Source of the DNA: Marmoricola endophyticus
GTDB taxonomy: Bacteria > Actinomycetota > Actinomycetes > Propionibacteriales > Nocardioidaceae
Assembly (NCBI RefSeq): GCF_014644415.1
Contig: NZ_BMKQ01000001.1
Location: 1,354,861-1,418,860 of the forward strand
Direction: 5' to 3'
DNA length: 64,000 nucleotides
Below the pieces are notes generated by a model. That model searched no databases. It was not told the origin of the DNA and saw only the letters and a program-made list of their open reading frames with translations. A program made the translations under genes and the position numbers. Shown piece by piece: positions 33,380 to 40,919 of this stretch (its first letter is position 1; every line of letters starts with the position of its first letter).

Positions 33380-34309
33380 TCAGCGGCGTCGGCGCCGCTC
33401 GCCGGCGATCGCGACGCTCAGGCCACTCTCGCCGCGCGTCCTGCGGAGCACCGACAGTCCGAGGAGCGCGAGCGTCGGAAGGGCGAGCACCCACGACAGC
33501 ATCGTGATCCACCCGGCGACACCCTGCTGGGCTCCGCCCAGCCCGAACGCGGTCGGGACGGCCGACGCGAGACCGGCGGACCCGGTGTGGATGCGCTGCG
33601 GGGCAGCGGTCCCGGTGGTGGACAGCGTCGCCGTGTGGCTGACCACCTTCATCGACTTGGTGGCGGGGTTGCCGTAGGCGTACGTCATGGTCACCGTGCC
33701 CGAGGGCAGCGTCATCGACAGCGGGCCGAGGACCGGCGTGGTGTCCTGGCCGGCCGGGAACAGCTGCACCTCGTGCTCGCCGGAGGGGACGTCGGCCTCG
33801 GCGAACTGCCCGTTGGTCACGCCGTCGAAGACGACGGTGCCGTCGAAGGCCACGTCGGCGGCGCCGACGTTGGCGGTGTGGGCGACGAGCACACGGCTCT
33901 TCTCCGGGCCGATCGCGGTGGTCGGGGTGTCGTAGACGTTGACCTCGGGCTTGCCGTCGACAGCCTCGGGCAGGTGGAGCACCACGTCGCGGCTGCCACC
34001 GGCGGCCACCTCGACCTTCTCGGTCACCGTCGTGCCCTCGACGTCGCTGAAGGAGATCTCGTGCGCACCCGGAGCGAGCGAGTACGGCCCGAGGACCGAC
34101 CCCGCGGAGGCGCCCGTCTGGACCGACCTCCCGTCGACGGAGACTCCGACGGCGCTGCCCGGCAGCGCCTGGACGACGGTCACCTGGCCCTGAGCGCCGC
34201 TGGCCGCGGACGACGCGCTGGGCGCGTCGGCGTGGGCCGGGAGGGCGAGGAGGACGCCGACGATCAGCGCGGTCGCGCCGGTCGCTCCGGCGATGCTCAG
34301 ACGGCTCAC
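33380..34309 (-). CDS. DUF4397 domain-containing exported membrane protein
   Basis: A 309-aa envelope protein. The Sec signal peptide (MSRLSIAGATGATALIVGV to ~A27) is followed by two DUF4397-type beta domains (~40-125 and 135-225). A Ser/Thr/Gly linker follows, then a C-terminal membrane helix (~265-288) with a basic tail RRRRR. No LPXTG motif precedes the helix. GGAGG lies upstream of the GTG. Its coupling to a sortase suggests it is the partner or substrate, which is inference. Confidence 0.8.
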   Translation of the reverse strand: MSRLSIAGATGATALIVGVLLALPAHADAPSASSAASGAQGQVTVVQALPGSAVGVSVDGRSVQTGASAGSVLGPYSLAPGAHEISFSDVEGTTVTEKVEVAAGGSRDVVLHLPEAVDGKPEVNVYDTPTTAIGPEKSRVLVAHTANVGAADVAFDGTVVFDGVTNGQFAEADVPSGEHEVQLFPAGQDTTPVLGPLSMTLPSGTVTMTYAYGNPATKSMKVVSHTATLSTTGTAAPQRIHTGSAGLASAVPTAFGLGGAQQGVAGWITMLSWVLALPTLALLGLSVLRRTRGESGLSVAIAGERRRRR

Positions 34310-34455
34310 AGGTCATCCTCCAACGCTCGTCGGGCACAGCGGTTGCAGGGCCCCGTCGACGCCGAGCAGGCTCGGCACGTCACGGTCAACGACCGCGACG
34401 TCGAAAGGATACTGTCCCCGTCGACGCACCGAGGTCGGTTGCGGGCGGTTCGCGG

Positions 34456-34461
34456 TATTAT
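34456..34461 (+). promoter_or_regulatory. -10 box of the FabR-like gene, leaderless type
   Basis: TATTAT, the most canonical -10 in the window, ends 7 nt before the ATG at 34469. The 159-bp gap 34310-34468 also serves the divergent DUF4397 gene. Confidence 0.6.
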
Positions 34462-34468
34462 GTGACAG

Positions 34469-35110
34469 ATGTCCACTGACTCTGTGCTCGACGGCACTCG
34501 GCAGCAGCGAAAAGAGCGGACCAGGCAGCACATCCTGGATGCCGCCCTGGCCCTGTCGACCGCGGGCGGCCTCAGTGCACTCTCGTTGCGCAAGGTCGCT
34601 CGAGAGGTCGGGATCGTGCCGACGGCGTTCTACCGACACTTCGACTCCATCGAGGACCTCGGGCTCGCCCTGGTCGACCAGGCGTTCGTCTCGCTGCGGG
34701 CGATGCTGCGCGACGTGCGCCGCGACACCGCGATCGACGCCATGATCATCCGCTCGATCGACGTCGTGAAGCGCCACGTGATCTCGGAGTCGGCCCACTT
34801 CGCCTTCATCGCTCGCGAGCGGCTGGCGGGTCCCGCCCGGGTCCGACGCGCGATCCAGCACGAGCTGGAGCTGTGCCAGCGCGAGCTCGCCACCGACGTC
34901 GCCCGCGTCCCCGGGACCGAGGAGTGGTCCTCCGAGGACCTGACGCTGCTCAGCGAGCTGATCGTGACGGCCATGGTCACCACGGCCGGCGAGCTGCTCG
35001 AGGCGCCGTCGGGCACGGCCTCGGCGGCCGTGGTCCGGAGAGCCCACAAGCGGCTCCTGATGGTCGTGGTCGGCGCCATGCACTGGGAGAGCCGACCCGC
35101 CGCGACCTGA
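34469..35110 (+). CDS. TetR-family regulator, FabR-like
   Basis: A 213-aa DNA-binding protein. The N-terminal HTH (residues 20-65, LSLRKVAREVGIVPTAFYRH) and the effector domain with HFAFIARERLAGPARVRRAI resemble FabR, the fatty-acid composition repressor of E. coli, more than typical TetR proteins. The target is unknown. Its neighbour on the opposite strand is a quinone-oxidoreductase-like gene. Confidence 0.78.
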   Translation: MSTDSVLDGTRQQRKERTRQHILDAALALSTAGGLSALSLRKVAREVGIVPTAFYRHFDSIEDLGLALVDQAFVSLRAMLRDVRRDTAIDAMIIRSIDVVKRHVISESAHFAFIARERLAGPARVRRAIQHELELCQRELATDVARVPGTEEWSSEDLTLLSELIVTAMVTTAGELLEAPSGTASAAVVRRAHKRLLMVVVGAMHWESRPAAT

Positions 35111-35141
35111 GCGGTACGCACGGCCCGGCCCGCGGTTCACC

Positions 35142-36110
35142 TCACGGACGCGTGAAGACGACCTTCCCGAACAGCTCGCCGTCACGCATCGCGGCGAAGC
35201 CGTCCGCCGCGTCCTCGAGCGGCATCGTCCGGTCGATCAGCGGCCGCACGCCGGTCGCGTCGAGCATGGTCACCAGCGAGGCGAGCTCGGTGCGCGTCCC
35301 CATCGTCGAGCCGACCACGTCGAGCTGCAGGAAGAAGATGCGGGTCAGCTCGGCGGCGATGTCCGGGCCGGACGTGTGGCCGGAGGTGACCAGCCGCCCG
35401 CCGGGGCGCAACGACTTCACCGAGTGCCCCCACGTCGCCTTGCCGACCGTCTCGATGACGCCGTCGACCTTCCCCGGCAGCCGCTCGCCGGACTCGTACA
35501 CCTCGTGGGCGCCGATCTCGAGCGCACGCCGCCGCTTCGCCTCGTCGCGGCTCGTGGCGAGGACCCGCAGACCGCCCGCACGCGCCAGCGTGATGGCGGC
35601 GGTGGCGACGCCGCCGCCGGCACCCTGCACGAGGACCGTGTCGCCGGCCTTGAAGCCGCCGCGGGTGAACAGCATCCGGTAGGCCGTGAGCCACGCGGTC
35701 GGCAGGCAGGCGGCCTCCTCGAAGGACAGCGAGGCCGGCTTGGGCACGACGTTGCCCTTGGGGACCGCGACCCGGTCGGCCAGGGTGCCCTGGTAGCGCT
35801 CGCTGAGCAGCGACCGCTTGGGGTCGAGCGTCTCGTCGCCGTGCCAGGACGGGTCGCTGATGACGGCGTGCACCACGACCTCGTTGCCGTCCTCGTCGAG
35901 CCCGGCCGCGTCGCAGCCGAGGATCATCGGCAGGCTCTCCCCGCGCAGGCCGACGCCCTGCAGGGAGAACAGGTCGTGGTGGTTGAGCGAGGCGGCCTTG
36001 ACCGTCACCGTCGTCCAGCCGTCGGGGACCTCGGGCTCGGGGCGCTCCCCAAGCCGGAGTCCGGACAGCGGGTCGTCGGAGGAGAAGGACTCGACGTAGG
36101 CGGCGTACAT
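35142..36110 (-). CDS. Quinone oxidoreductase-like MDR dehydrogenase
   Basis: A 322-aa NADPH-binding medium-chain dehydrogenase. The GroES-like half includes AASLNHHDLFSLQG, followed by the Rossmann segment VLVQGAGGGVATAAITLA. The catalytic zinc ligands of alcohol dehydrogenase are absent, favouring quinone/enone reductase chemistry. The ATG at 36110 is backed by TAGGGT 7 nt upstream. Confidence 0.85.
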   Translation of the reverse strand: MYAAYVESFSSDDPLSGLRLGERPEPEVPDGWTTVTVKAASLNHHDLFSLQGVGLRGESLPMILGCDAAGLDEDGNEVVVHAVISDPSWHGDETLDPKRSLLSERYQGTLADRVAVPKGNVVPKPASLSFEEAACLPTAWLTAYRMLFTRGGFKAGDTVLVQGAGGGVATAAITLARAGGLRVLATSRDEAKRRRALEIGAHEVYESGERLPGKVDGVIETVGKATWGHSVKSLRPGGRLVTSGHTSGPDIAAELTRIFFLQLDVVGSTMGTRTELASLVTMLDATGVRPLIDRTMPLEDAADGFAAMRDGELFGKVVFTRP

Positions 36111-36117
36111 GCTCGCG

Positions 36118-36123
36118 ACCCTA
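36118..36123 (-). promoter_or_regulatory. -10 box of the MDR dehydrogenase, leaderless type
   Basis: TAGGGT on the minus strand, 7 nt before the ATG at 36110. Confidence 0.55.
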
Positions 36124-36170
36124 GGACATCCCTCGGCGACGCGACCGTGCGGTCGGACGACCGGGCGGGC

Positions 36171-37349
36171 TCAGGCCCGGGACACGCCGTCGCGGCGTGC
36201 GGCCTCGGCGACGGCCAGGGCCACGGCGGGCCCCACCCGGGCGTCGAACGGGTCGGGGACGACGAAGTCGTCGGCGCGGTCCTCGCCGACGAGGTCGGCC
36301 AGCGCCTCCGCGGCAGCCAGCTTCATCCCCTCGGTGATCGCGCTGGCGCGCGCGTCGAGCGCACCGCGGAAGATGCCGGGGAAGGCGAGCACGTTGTTGA
36401 TCTGGTTGGGGAAGTCCGAGCGTCCGGTGGCGACCACGCGCGCGTGCCGGTGCGCGACCTCGGGCATCACCTCGGGGGTCGGGTTGGCCAGGCCGAAGAT
36501 GATCGCCTCGGGGGCCATCGTGGCCACCAGGTCCTCGGGGATCGTCCCGCCGGAGACGCCGACCAGCACGTCGGCCCCGGCGAGCACGTCGGCGAGGCTC
36601 CCCGAGCGGCCCGTGTCCGCGGTGGTCTCGCCGGCCAGGGCGGCCTTCACGGGGTTCATGTCCTCGCGGGAGGGGTGCAGGACGCCCTTGCTGTCGACCA
36701 CGGCGATGTCGCGGACCCCCGCTGCCAGCAGGATCCGCGCGCAGGCCACTCCCGCGGCGCCGGCGCCGGAGACGACGACCCGGGTGGTCTCGAAGAGCCG
36801 CCCGGTCAGCGCGAGCGCGTTCGTCAGGGCGGCGAGGACGACGACCGCCGTGCCGTGCTGGTCGTCGTGGAAGACGGGGATGTCCAGCTTCTGCTTCAGT
36901 GCGTCCTCGATGAGGAAGCAGCGCGGCGCGGAGATGTCCTCGAGGTTGATCCCACCGAAGCCCGGCGCGATGCGGCACACGGTCTCGATGATCTCGTCGG
37001 TGTCCTGGGTGTCCAGCGTGACCGGGACGCCGTCGACCCCTCCGAAGGCCTTGAACAGCACCGCCTTGCCCTCCATCACCGGCATCGCCCCACGAGGACC
37101 GATGTTGCCCAGCCCGAGGACGGCCGAACCGTCGGTGACGACCGCGACGGTGTTCGGGACCCAGGTGTAGCGGCTCAGCAGCGACGGGTCGTCGGCGATC
37201 GCCTGGCAGACCCGCGCGACCCCCGGCGTGTAGGCCAGCGAGAGGTCCTCGCGACCGGCGAGCGGGACGGTCGCGGCGATCTCCATCTTGCCGCCCTCGT
37301 GCAGAGCGAAGGCTGGGTCGTCGGCGGGTGAGATCTCGTGGTCGGCCAC
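36171..37349 (-). CDS. NAD(P)-dependent malic enzyme (short bacterial type)
   Basis: A 392-aa enzyme decarboxylating malate to pyruvate. Motifs are [15 protein letters not shown] (catalytic Tyr), [11 protein letters not shown] (catalytic Lys), [11 protein letters not shown] and [15 protein letters not shown] (dinucleotide binding). The length fits the small MaeA/MaeB core without the phosphotransacetylase domain. The GTG at 37349 lies 7 nt after GACGAT, a weak -10 match. It is the most conservative choice. Confidence 0.93.
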   Translation of the reverse strand: MADHEISPADDPAFALHEGGKMEIAATVPLAGREDLSLAYTPGVARVCQAIADDPSLLSRYTWVPNTVAVVTDGSAVLGLGNIGPRGAMPVMEGKAVLFKAFGGVDGVPVTLDTQDTDEIIETVCRIAPGFGGINLEDISAPRCFLIEDALKQKLDIPVFHDDQHGTAVVVLAALTNALALTGRLFETTRVVVSGAGAAGVACARILLAAGVRDIAVVDSKGVLHPSREDMNPVKAALAGETTADTGRSGSLADVLAGADVLVGVSGGTIPEDLVATMAPEAIIFGLANPTPEVMPEVAHRHARVVATGRSDFPNQINNVLAFPGIFRGALDARASAITEGMKLAAAEALADLVGEDRADDFVVPDPFDARVGPAVALAVAEAARRDGVSRA

Positions 37350-37420
37350 GGTCGTGATCGTCGCACAGCGGTGGCGCCCACGGCGCCGGCGCCTGTGGTC
37401 CCCGCCGGGCGACCCGACGT

Positions 37421-37735
37421 TCAGTCGCCGCGCCGGCGCAGTCGGCGCGGTCGCGGCCACAGCCGTACGACGGCCACGCCCAGCAGGTCGTCCGGCGCGA
37501 CCGGACCCACCAGCGCCGAGTCCACGCCCTCGCGCGGGTTGTCCCGCTCGACCCACCAGCCGCCGCGCACCGACGCGGTCGCCCGCTTGACGGCGAGGGT
37601 GGCGTCGGGGAAGCGGCAGACGACCACGTCGCCCCGGCGCGGTACGACGTCGTAGCGCACCAGGAGCCGGTCGCCCTCGACGAGGGTCGGGAGCATGGAG
37701 CGTCCGTGGACGCGAGCGATCCCCAGCCTCGGCAT
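37421..37735 (-). CDS. sodX: Nickel superoxide dismutase maturation protease
   Basis: A 104-aa S26-family signal peptidase-like enzyme that cleaves the SodN propeptide. The catalytic Ser13 in [13 protein letters not shown] and Lys50 in LAVKRATA form the Ser-Lys dyad. There is no membrane helix, as expected for SodX. It is divergent from sodN with 69 bp between starts. An upstream in-frame ATG would add 15 non-conserved residues. Confidence 0.88.
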   Translation of the reverse strand: MPRLGIARVHGRSMLPTLVEGDRLLVRYDVVPRRGDVVVCRFPDATLAVKRATASVRGGWWVERDNPREGVDSALVGPVAPDDLLGVAVVRLWPRPRRLRRRGD

Positions 37736-37804
37736 GCGCGTAGTGTCGCAAGGTGTGGGTACACCCCACATGACAGCCACGACAGCCGACAGTGAGGATC
37801 AAGC

Positions 37805-38206
37805 ATGTTCTCGCGCTTCTTCGCCCCGACCATCGACGTCTCCGCCCACTGCGACCTTCCGTGCGGGGTCTACGACCCGGCCCAGGCCCGCATCGAGGCC
37901 GAGTCGATCAAGGGCATCGTCTCCAAGCTCGCCGACAACGACGACCCGGACTTCCGCACCCGCGCGATCATCATCAAGGAGCAGCGCTCGGAGCTGGTCA
38001 AGCACCACCTGTGGGTGCTGTGGACCGACTACTTCAAGCCCCCGCACTTCGAGAAGTACCCCCAGCTGCACACGCTGGTCAACGAGGCGACCAAGCTCGC
38101 CGGCGCCTCGGGCACCAAGGCCGACATGACGGTCGAGGGCGCCGACGCGCTGCTGGCCAAGATCGACGAGATCGCCGAGATCTTCTGGGAGACCAAGAAG
38201 TCCTGA
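37805..38206 (+). CDS. sodN: Superoxide dismutase [Ni]
   Basis: A 133-aa precursor. Cleavage after Ala14 exposes His15 of the nickel hook [11 protein letters not shown], in which His15, Cys16 and Cys20 ligate Ni. The remaining four-helix bundle is intact and length is typical. GAGGATC acts as Shine-Dalgarno. The likely regulator is nickel-responsive, but no clear Nur box was found. Confidence 0.96.
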   Translation: MFSRFFAPTIDVSAHCDLPCGVYDPAQARIEAESIKGIVSKLADNDDPDFRTRAIIIKEQRSELVKHHLWVLWTDYFKPPHFEKYPQLHTLVNEATKLAGASGTKADMTVEGADALLAKIDEIAEIFWETKKS

Positions 38207-38220
38207 ACGAAGTGAAGGAC

Positions 38221-38503
38221 TTCCAGGTCTGAGGACGTGCTGAGCGAAGCGAAGCACGGACGTACGCCTTGTGCCGAGCTGAGCTCAGGCCTTCCAGGTC
38301 TGAGGACGTGCTGAGCGAAGCGAAGCACGGACGTACGCCTTGTGCCGAGCGAAGCTCAGGCCTTCCAGGTCTGAGGACGCGCTGAGCTCGCGAAGCACCG
38401 ACGTACGCCTTGTGCCGAGAGAAGCTCAGGCCTTCCAGGTCTGAGGACGCGCTGAGCTCGCGAAGCACGGACGTACGCCTTGTGCCGAGCGCTGCGACGC
38501 ACG
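38221..38503. repeat. Four tandem 70-71 bp repeats downstream of sodN
   Basis: Units begin TTCCAGGTCTGAGGACG at 38221, 38292, 38363 and 38433 (periods 71, 71, 70), followed by decayed fragments to ~38535. Each unit contains GAAGCAC(C/G)GACGTACGCCTTGTGCCGAG. The first unit starts 14 nt after the sodN stop. No open frame is convincing, and spacers do not vary as in CRISPR. Confidence 0.9.
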
Positions 38504-38583
38504 GAGGTACGCCTCGTGCCCAGCGACGCACGGCGCTGAGCCTGCCCTTGGACCAGGAGCACCCGAGCGAGACGGTCTCTCGC

Positions 38584-38600
38584 CGACGCGGAACGCGTCG
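38584..38600. other. Small hairpin downstream of the repeat array
   Basis: CGACGCG-GAA-CGCGTCG is a perfect 7-bp stem with a 3-nt loop in the gap between sodN and the RsbW-like gene. Confidence 0.4.
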
Positions 38601-38622
38601 GTCGGACCGGACGCTCCACGCA

Positions 38623-38654
38623 CGGGGAGTCGCCGCACCCGCGGCGGCTCCCCG
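38623..38654 (+). terminator. Strong hairpin upstream of rsbW-like gene
   Basis: A 14-bp stem (38623-38636 with 38641-38654, one G-T pair) encloses a 4-nt loop. It probably terminates the sodN transcript, ~420 nt after its stop, leaving the tandem repeats in the 3' UTR. Confidence 0.5.
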
Positions 38655-38673
38655 TCGTACGTCGTGACGGGTC

Positions 38674-38679
38674 TAGCCT
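38674..38679 (+). promoter_or_regulatory. Candidate -10 box for the rsbW-like/sigma operon
   Basis: TAGCCT fits TANNNT and predicts a leader of ~26 nt containing GAGAGGAGA before the GTG at 38712. Confidence 0.4.
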
Positions 38680-38711
38680 GAGGGCCGATCCCGGGCGAGA
38701 GGAGACCTCCG

Positions 38712-39092
38712 GTGCCGTCACGACCCGACGTCGAGCTGCGCCTGCCCGCGGAGCGTGCGTTCGCCGCGGTCCTGCGGAGCACGGCGGCGTCGCTCGCCGC
38801 ACGACTGGACTTCACGGTCGACGACATCGACGACCTGCGGCTGGCGGTCGGCGAGACCACCACGATGCTCCTCGAGGCGGCGCGACCGGCGACGGACCTG
38901 CTCGTCGAGTACCACCTCGGCGATCACGAGATGACCATCGACGTCTCGGTCGAGGTCGCCGGCTCGGTGGAGCCGGACCGTGAGGGCTTCGCCTGGCAGC
39001 TGCTGACGGCGCTGACCACGTCGTTGACCGCGGACCTGCAGGACGCTCGGCTGCGGATCGGGCTGACGATGAAGTCGACGCCCCTCGAGTGA
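38712..39092 (+). CDS. RsbW-like anti-sigma factor (HATPase_c_2)
   Basis: A 126-aa serine-kinase-type anti-sigma factor predicted to hold the sigma factor encoded next. The N-box LRLAVGETTTMLLEA is visible; the ADP-binding G boxes are weak, so kinase activity is uncertain. Its stop overlaps the sigma start (GTGATG). No anti-anti-sigma (STAS) gene is adjacent; the partner must lie elsewhere. Confidence 0.75.
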   Translation: MPSRPDVELRLPAERAFAAVLRSTAASLAARLDFTVDDIDDLRLAVGETTTMLLEAARPATDLLVEYHLGDHEMTIDVSVEVAGSVEPDREGFAWQLLTALTTSLTADLQDARLRIGLTMKSTPLE

Positions 39093-39868
39093 TGGCCGGC
39101 GCGCCGCACCCGCCCGACCGGGACCACGTACGGTCGCTGTTCGCGACCCTGGCCTCCGCGACCGCGTCCAGCGCGCAGACGACCGGCTCGCGCGAGGAGC
39201 TGGTCCACCTGCACCTGGACCTCGTCACGCTGTGCGCCCGTCGGTTCGGCGGGCGCGGCGAGAGCCTGGACGACCTCGTCCAGGTGGGCACGATCGGCCT
39301 GCTGAACGCGATCGACCGGTTCGACGCGGAGCGCGGGTTCGAGTTCGCGACGTTCGCGACGCCCACCATCGTCGGGGAGATCAAGCGGCACTTCCGGGAC
39401 AAGAGCTGGGCGGTACGCGTACCTCGGCGCCTCCAGGAGCTGCGCGCGGAGGTCAACGCCGCCACCGGCGACCTGACCCAGGATCTCGGGCGCTCGCCCA
39501 CCCCGCGCGAGGTGGCGATCCACCTCGGCCTGGGGCTGAACGAGGTGGTGGAGGCGCTGGAGTCCTCGAACGCCTACTCCACCCTGTCCCTGGACCACCG
39601 CGGCCACGGCGACGACGAGGACGAGGGGTCGTCGGTGCTCGATCTCCTCGGTGCGGAGGACGAGGCCCTCGAGGGCGTCGAGCTGCGCGAGTCGTTGTGG
39701 CCCCTGGTCGACAGCCTGCCCGCCCGGCAGCGCGACATCGTCCGCATGCGCTTCGTGGAGTCCCTGTCCCAGCAGCAGATCGCCGACCGGGTCGGACTCT
39801 CGCAGATGCAGATCTCCCGGCTGCTGCGGCGAGCGCTCGAGACGCTGCGCGGGTCCTTCGACACCTGA
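39092..39868 (+). CDS. Sigma-B/F/G-type alternative sigma factor
   Basis: A 258-aa sigma-70 family group 3 factor. Region 2 contains DDLVQVGTIGLLNAIDRFD and FATFATPTIVGEIKRHFRD. Region 3 (LGRSPTPREVAIHLGL) and region 4 (LSQQQIADRVGLSQMQISRLL) follow. The ATG at 39092 overlaps the rsbW-like stop (TGATG); GTG at 39089 is an alternative. It is likely a general or envelope stress regulator. Confidence 0.88.
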   Translation: MAGAPHPPDRDHVRSLFATLASATASSAQTTGSREELVHLHLDLVTLCARRFGGRGESLDDLVQVGTIGLLNAIDRFDAERGFEFATFATPTIVGEIKRHFRDKSWAVRVPRRLQELRAEVNAATGDLTQDLGRSPTPREVAIHLGLGLNEVVEALESSNAYSTLSLDHRGHGDDEDEGSSVLDLLGAEDEALEGVELRESLWPLVDSLPARQRDIVRMRFVESLSQQQIADRVGLSQMQISRLLRRALETLRGSFDT

Positions 39869-39880
39869 GCGCGGCCCGCG

Positions 39881-40285
39881 TCAGTCGGCCGGCCGGTTCT
39901 CCTCGATGGCCCGGATCGAGGCCGGGTGCAGCAACGCCGCCAGGCACAGGACCGCCGAGACCGCGAGCACGACGGCCAGCCAGGTGGCCGAGCCGCTGTG
40001 CAGCGAGTAGGCGACGCCCAGCCACACCAGTTGCGCGGCGAGGACCGGGCCGCGCGCCCAGGTGCGTGGACGCCAGAGGGCGACGCCGCTGACGACCAGC
40101 AGCAGGCCGTACGCGGCGAAAAACACCGCCGTCGTCACACCGACGACCACGCGGTCGCCGTCGACCGCGAACGCCTCGACGACGCCGAGCACGGCCGTGA
40201 CCGCGCCCTGCACCACGGCGATCGCCGCGGCCGCCCTGAGCACCGCCGGCGACGCCTGCGAGGGATCGGCAGCGGGATCGGGCAC
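39881..40285 (-). CDS. Hypothetical four-helix membrane protein
   Basis: A 134-aa protein with four hydrophobic segments (about 20-41, 47-68, 78-93, 97-117) and short polar ends. I do not recognise the family. The GTG start has TAGTCT 6 nt upstream (minus strand 40297-40292), supporting a real, separately transcribed gene. Confidence 0.65.
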   Translation of the reverse strand: MPDPAADPSQASPAVLRAAAAIAVVQGAVTAVLGVVEAFAVDGDRVVVGVTTAVFFAAYGLLLVVSGVALWRPRTWARGPVLAAQLVWLGVAYSLHSGSATWLAVVLAVSAVLCLAALLHPASIRAIEENRPAD

Positions 40286-40631
40286 CGTAGGAGACTAGTC
40301 GGGCTGCCGCCGAGCGCGGCCGCTCGCCTGCGAACGGCGGTGTGACGTGTGACCCATGCGACCGGAGTGGGGGGTTGTATACCGGGCTCGGAGTTGTCAC
40401 GATCTACTGGTTGGCCACGCGTGCTGTCGAGGAACCGTCTCGACCGCCTGTGTGGCGCCCCCTTCCTGGTCCGTCACGCGGGGCAGGGAGAAGGCAGGTG
40501 CGCAGGTCTCGTCTCCCCCGGACGAGCACTTCTGCACCGACCCGCACCCGACCACGACCTGGCCGTCGAGCGGGTCCAGCAGGCCGCGGCAGACCGCGGC
40601 CGTTGACGCAAGCAAGAAGGAGTCACCCGCC
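40286..40631 (+). promoter_or_regulatory. Long upstream region of whiB1
   Basis: This 346-bp gap carries the leaderless -10 (TAGTCT, minus strand) of the membrane protein and the whiB1 control region. TGTGACGTGTGACC at 40341-40354 resembles only one half of a CRP site. TTGTATACC near 40376 is the best promoter-like stretch and would give a ~245-nt leader. AAGGAG lies 9 nt before the ATG. No gene is seen. Confidence 0.4.
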
Positions 40632-40883
40632 ATGGATTGGCGTCACCGCTCTGCGTGCCTCGAAGAGGACCCCGAGCTGTTCTTCCCGATCGGCAACACC
40701 GGTCCCGCCATCCTCCAGATCGAGGAGGCCAAGCAGGTCTGTCGCCGCTGCGACGTCCGTGAGCAGTGTCTCGCGTGGGCGCTCGAGGCCGGTCAGGACC
40801 ACGGGGTCTGGGGCGGCTTGGGCGAGGACGAGCGTCGGGCCCTCAAGCGGCGCAATGCCCGGGCACGGGTGCGTACCGCCTAG
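40632..40883 (+). CDS. whiB1: WhiB-family iron-sulfur regulator, WhiB1/WblE type
   Basis: An 83-aa protein with [4Fe-4S] ligands Cys9, Cys37, Cys40 and Cys46, the GVWGG turn and a basic tail RRALKRRNARARVRT. DWRHRSACLEEDPELFFP is nearly the WhiB1 N-terminus. WhiB1 binds the primary sigma factor SigA and is nitric-oxide sensitive in mycobacteria. Next to pdtaS, as in M. tuberculosis (Rv3219-Rv3220c). Confidence 0.92.
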   Translation: MDWRHRSACLEEDPELFFPIGNTGPAILQIEEAKQVCRRCDVREQCLAWALEAGQDHGVWGGLGEDERRALKRRNARARVRTA

Positions 40884-40919
40884 GACCACGCCCGGACGGC
40901 CCTCGACCGGGGCCACGGC

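Noticed and set aside
38221-38503. CRISPR array or coding repeats
   Set aside because: Units are contiguous with no unique spacers, no cas genes are present, and frames through the array have no start site or motif.
40341-40354. CRP site upstream of whiB1
   Set aside because: TGTGA is followed by a direct repeat rather than by TCACA; only one half-site matches.
40349-40606. An 85-codon frame in the whiB1 leader
   Set aside because: No Shine-Dalgarno, no known motif, and codon usage not like neighbours.
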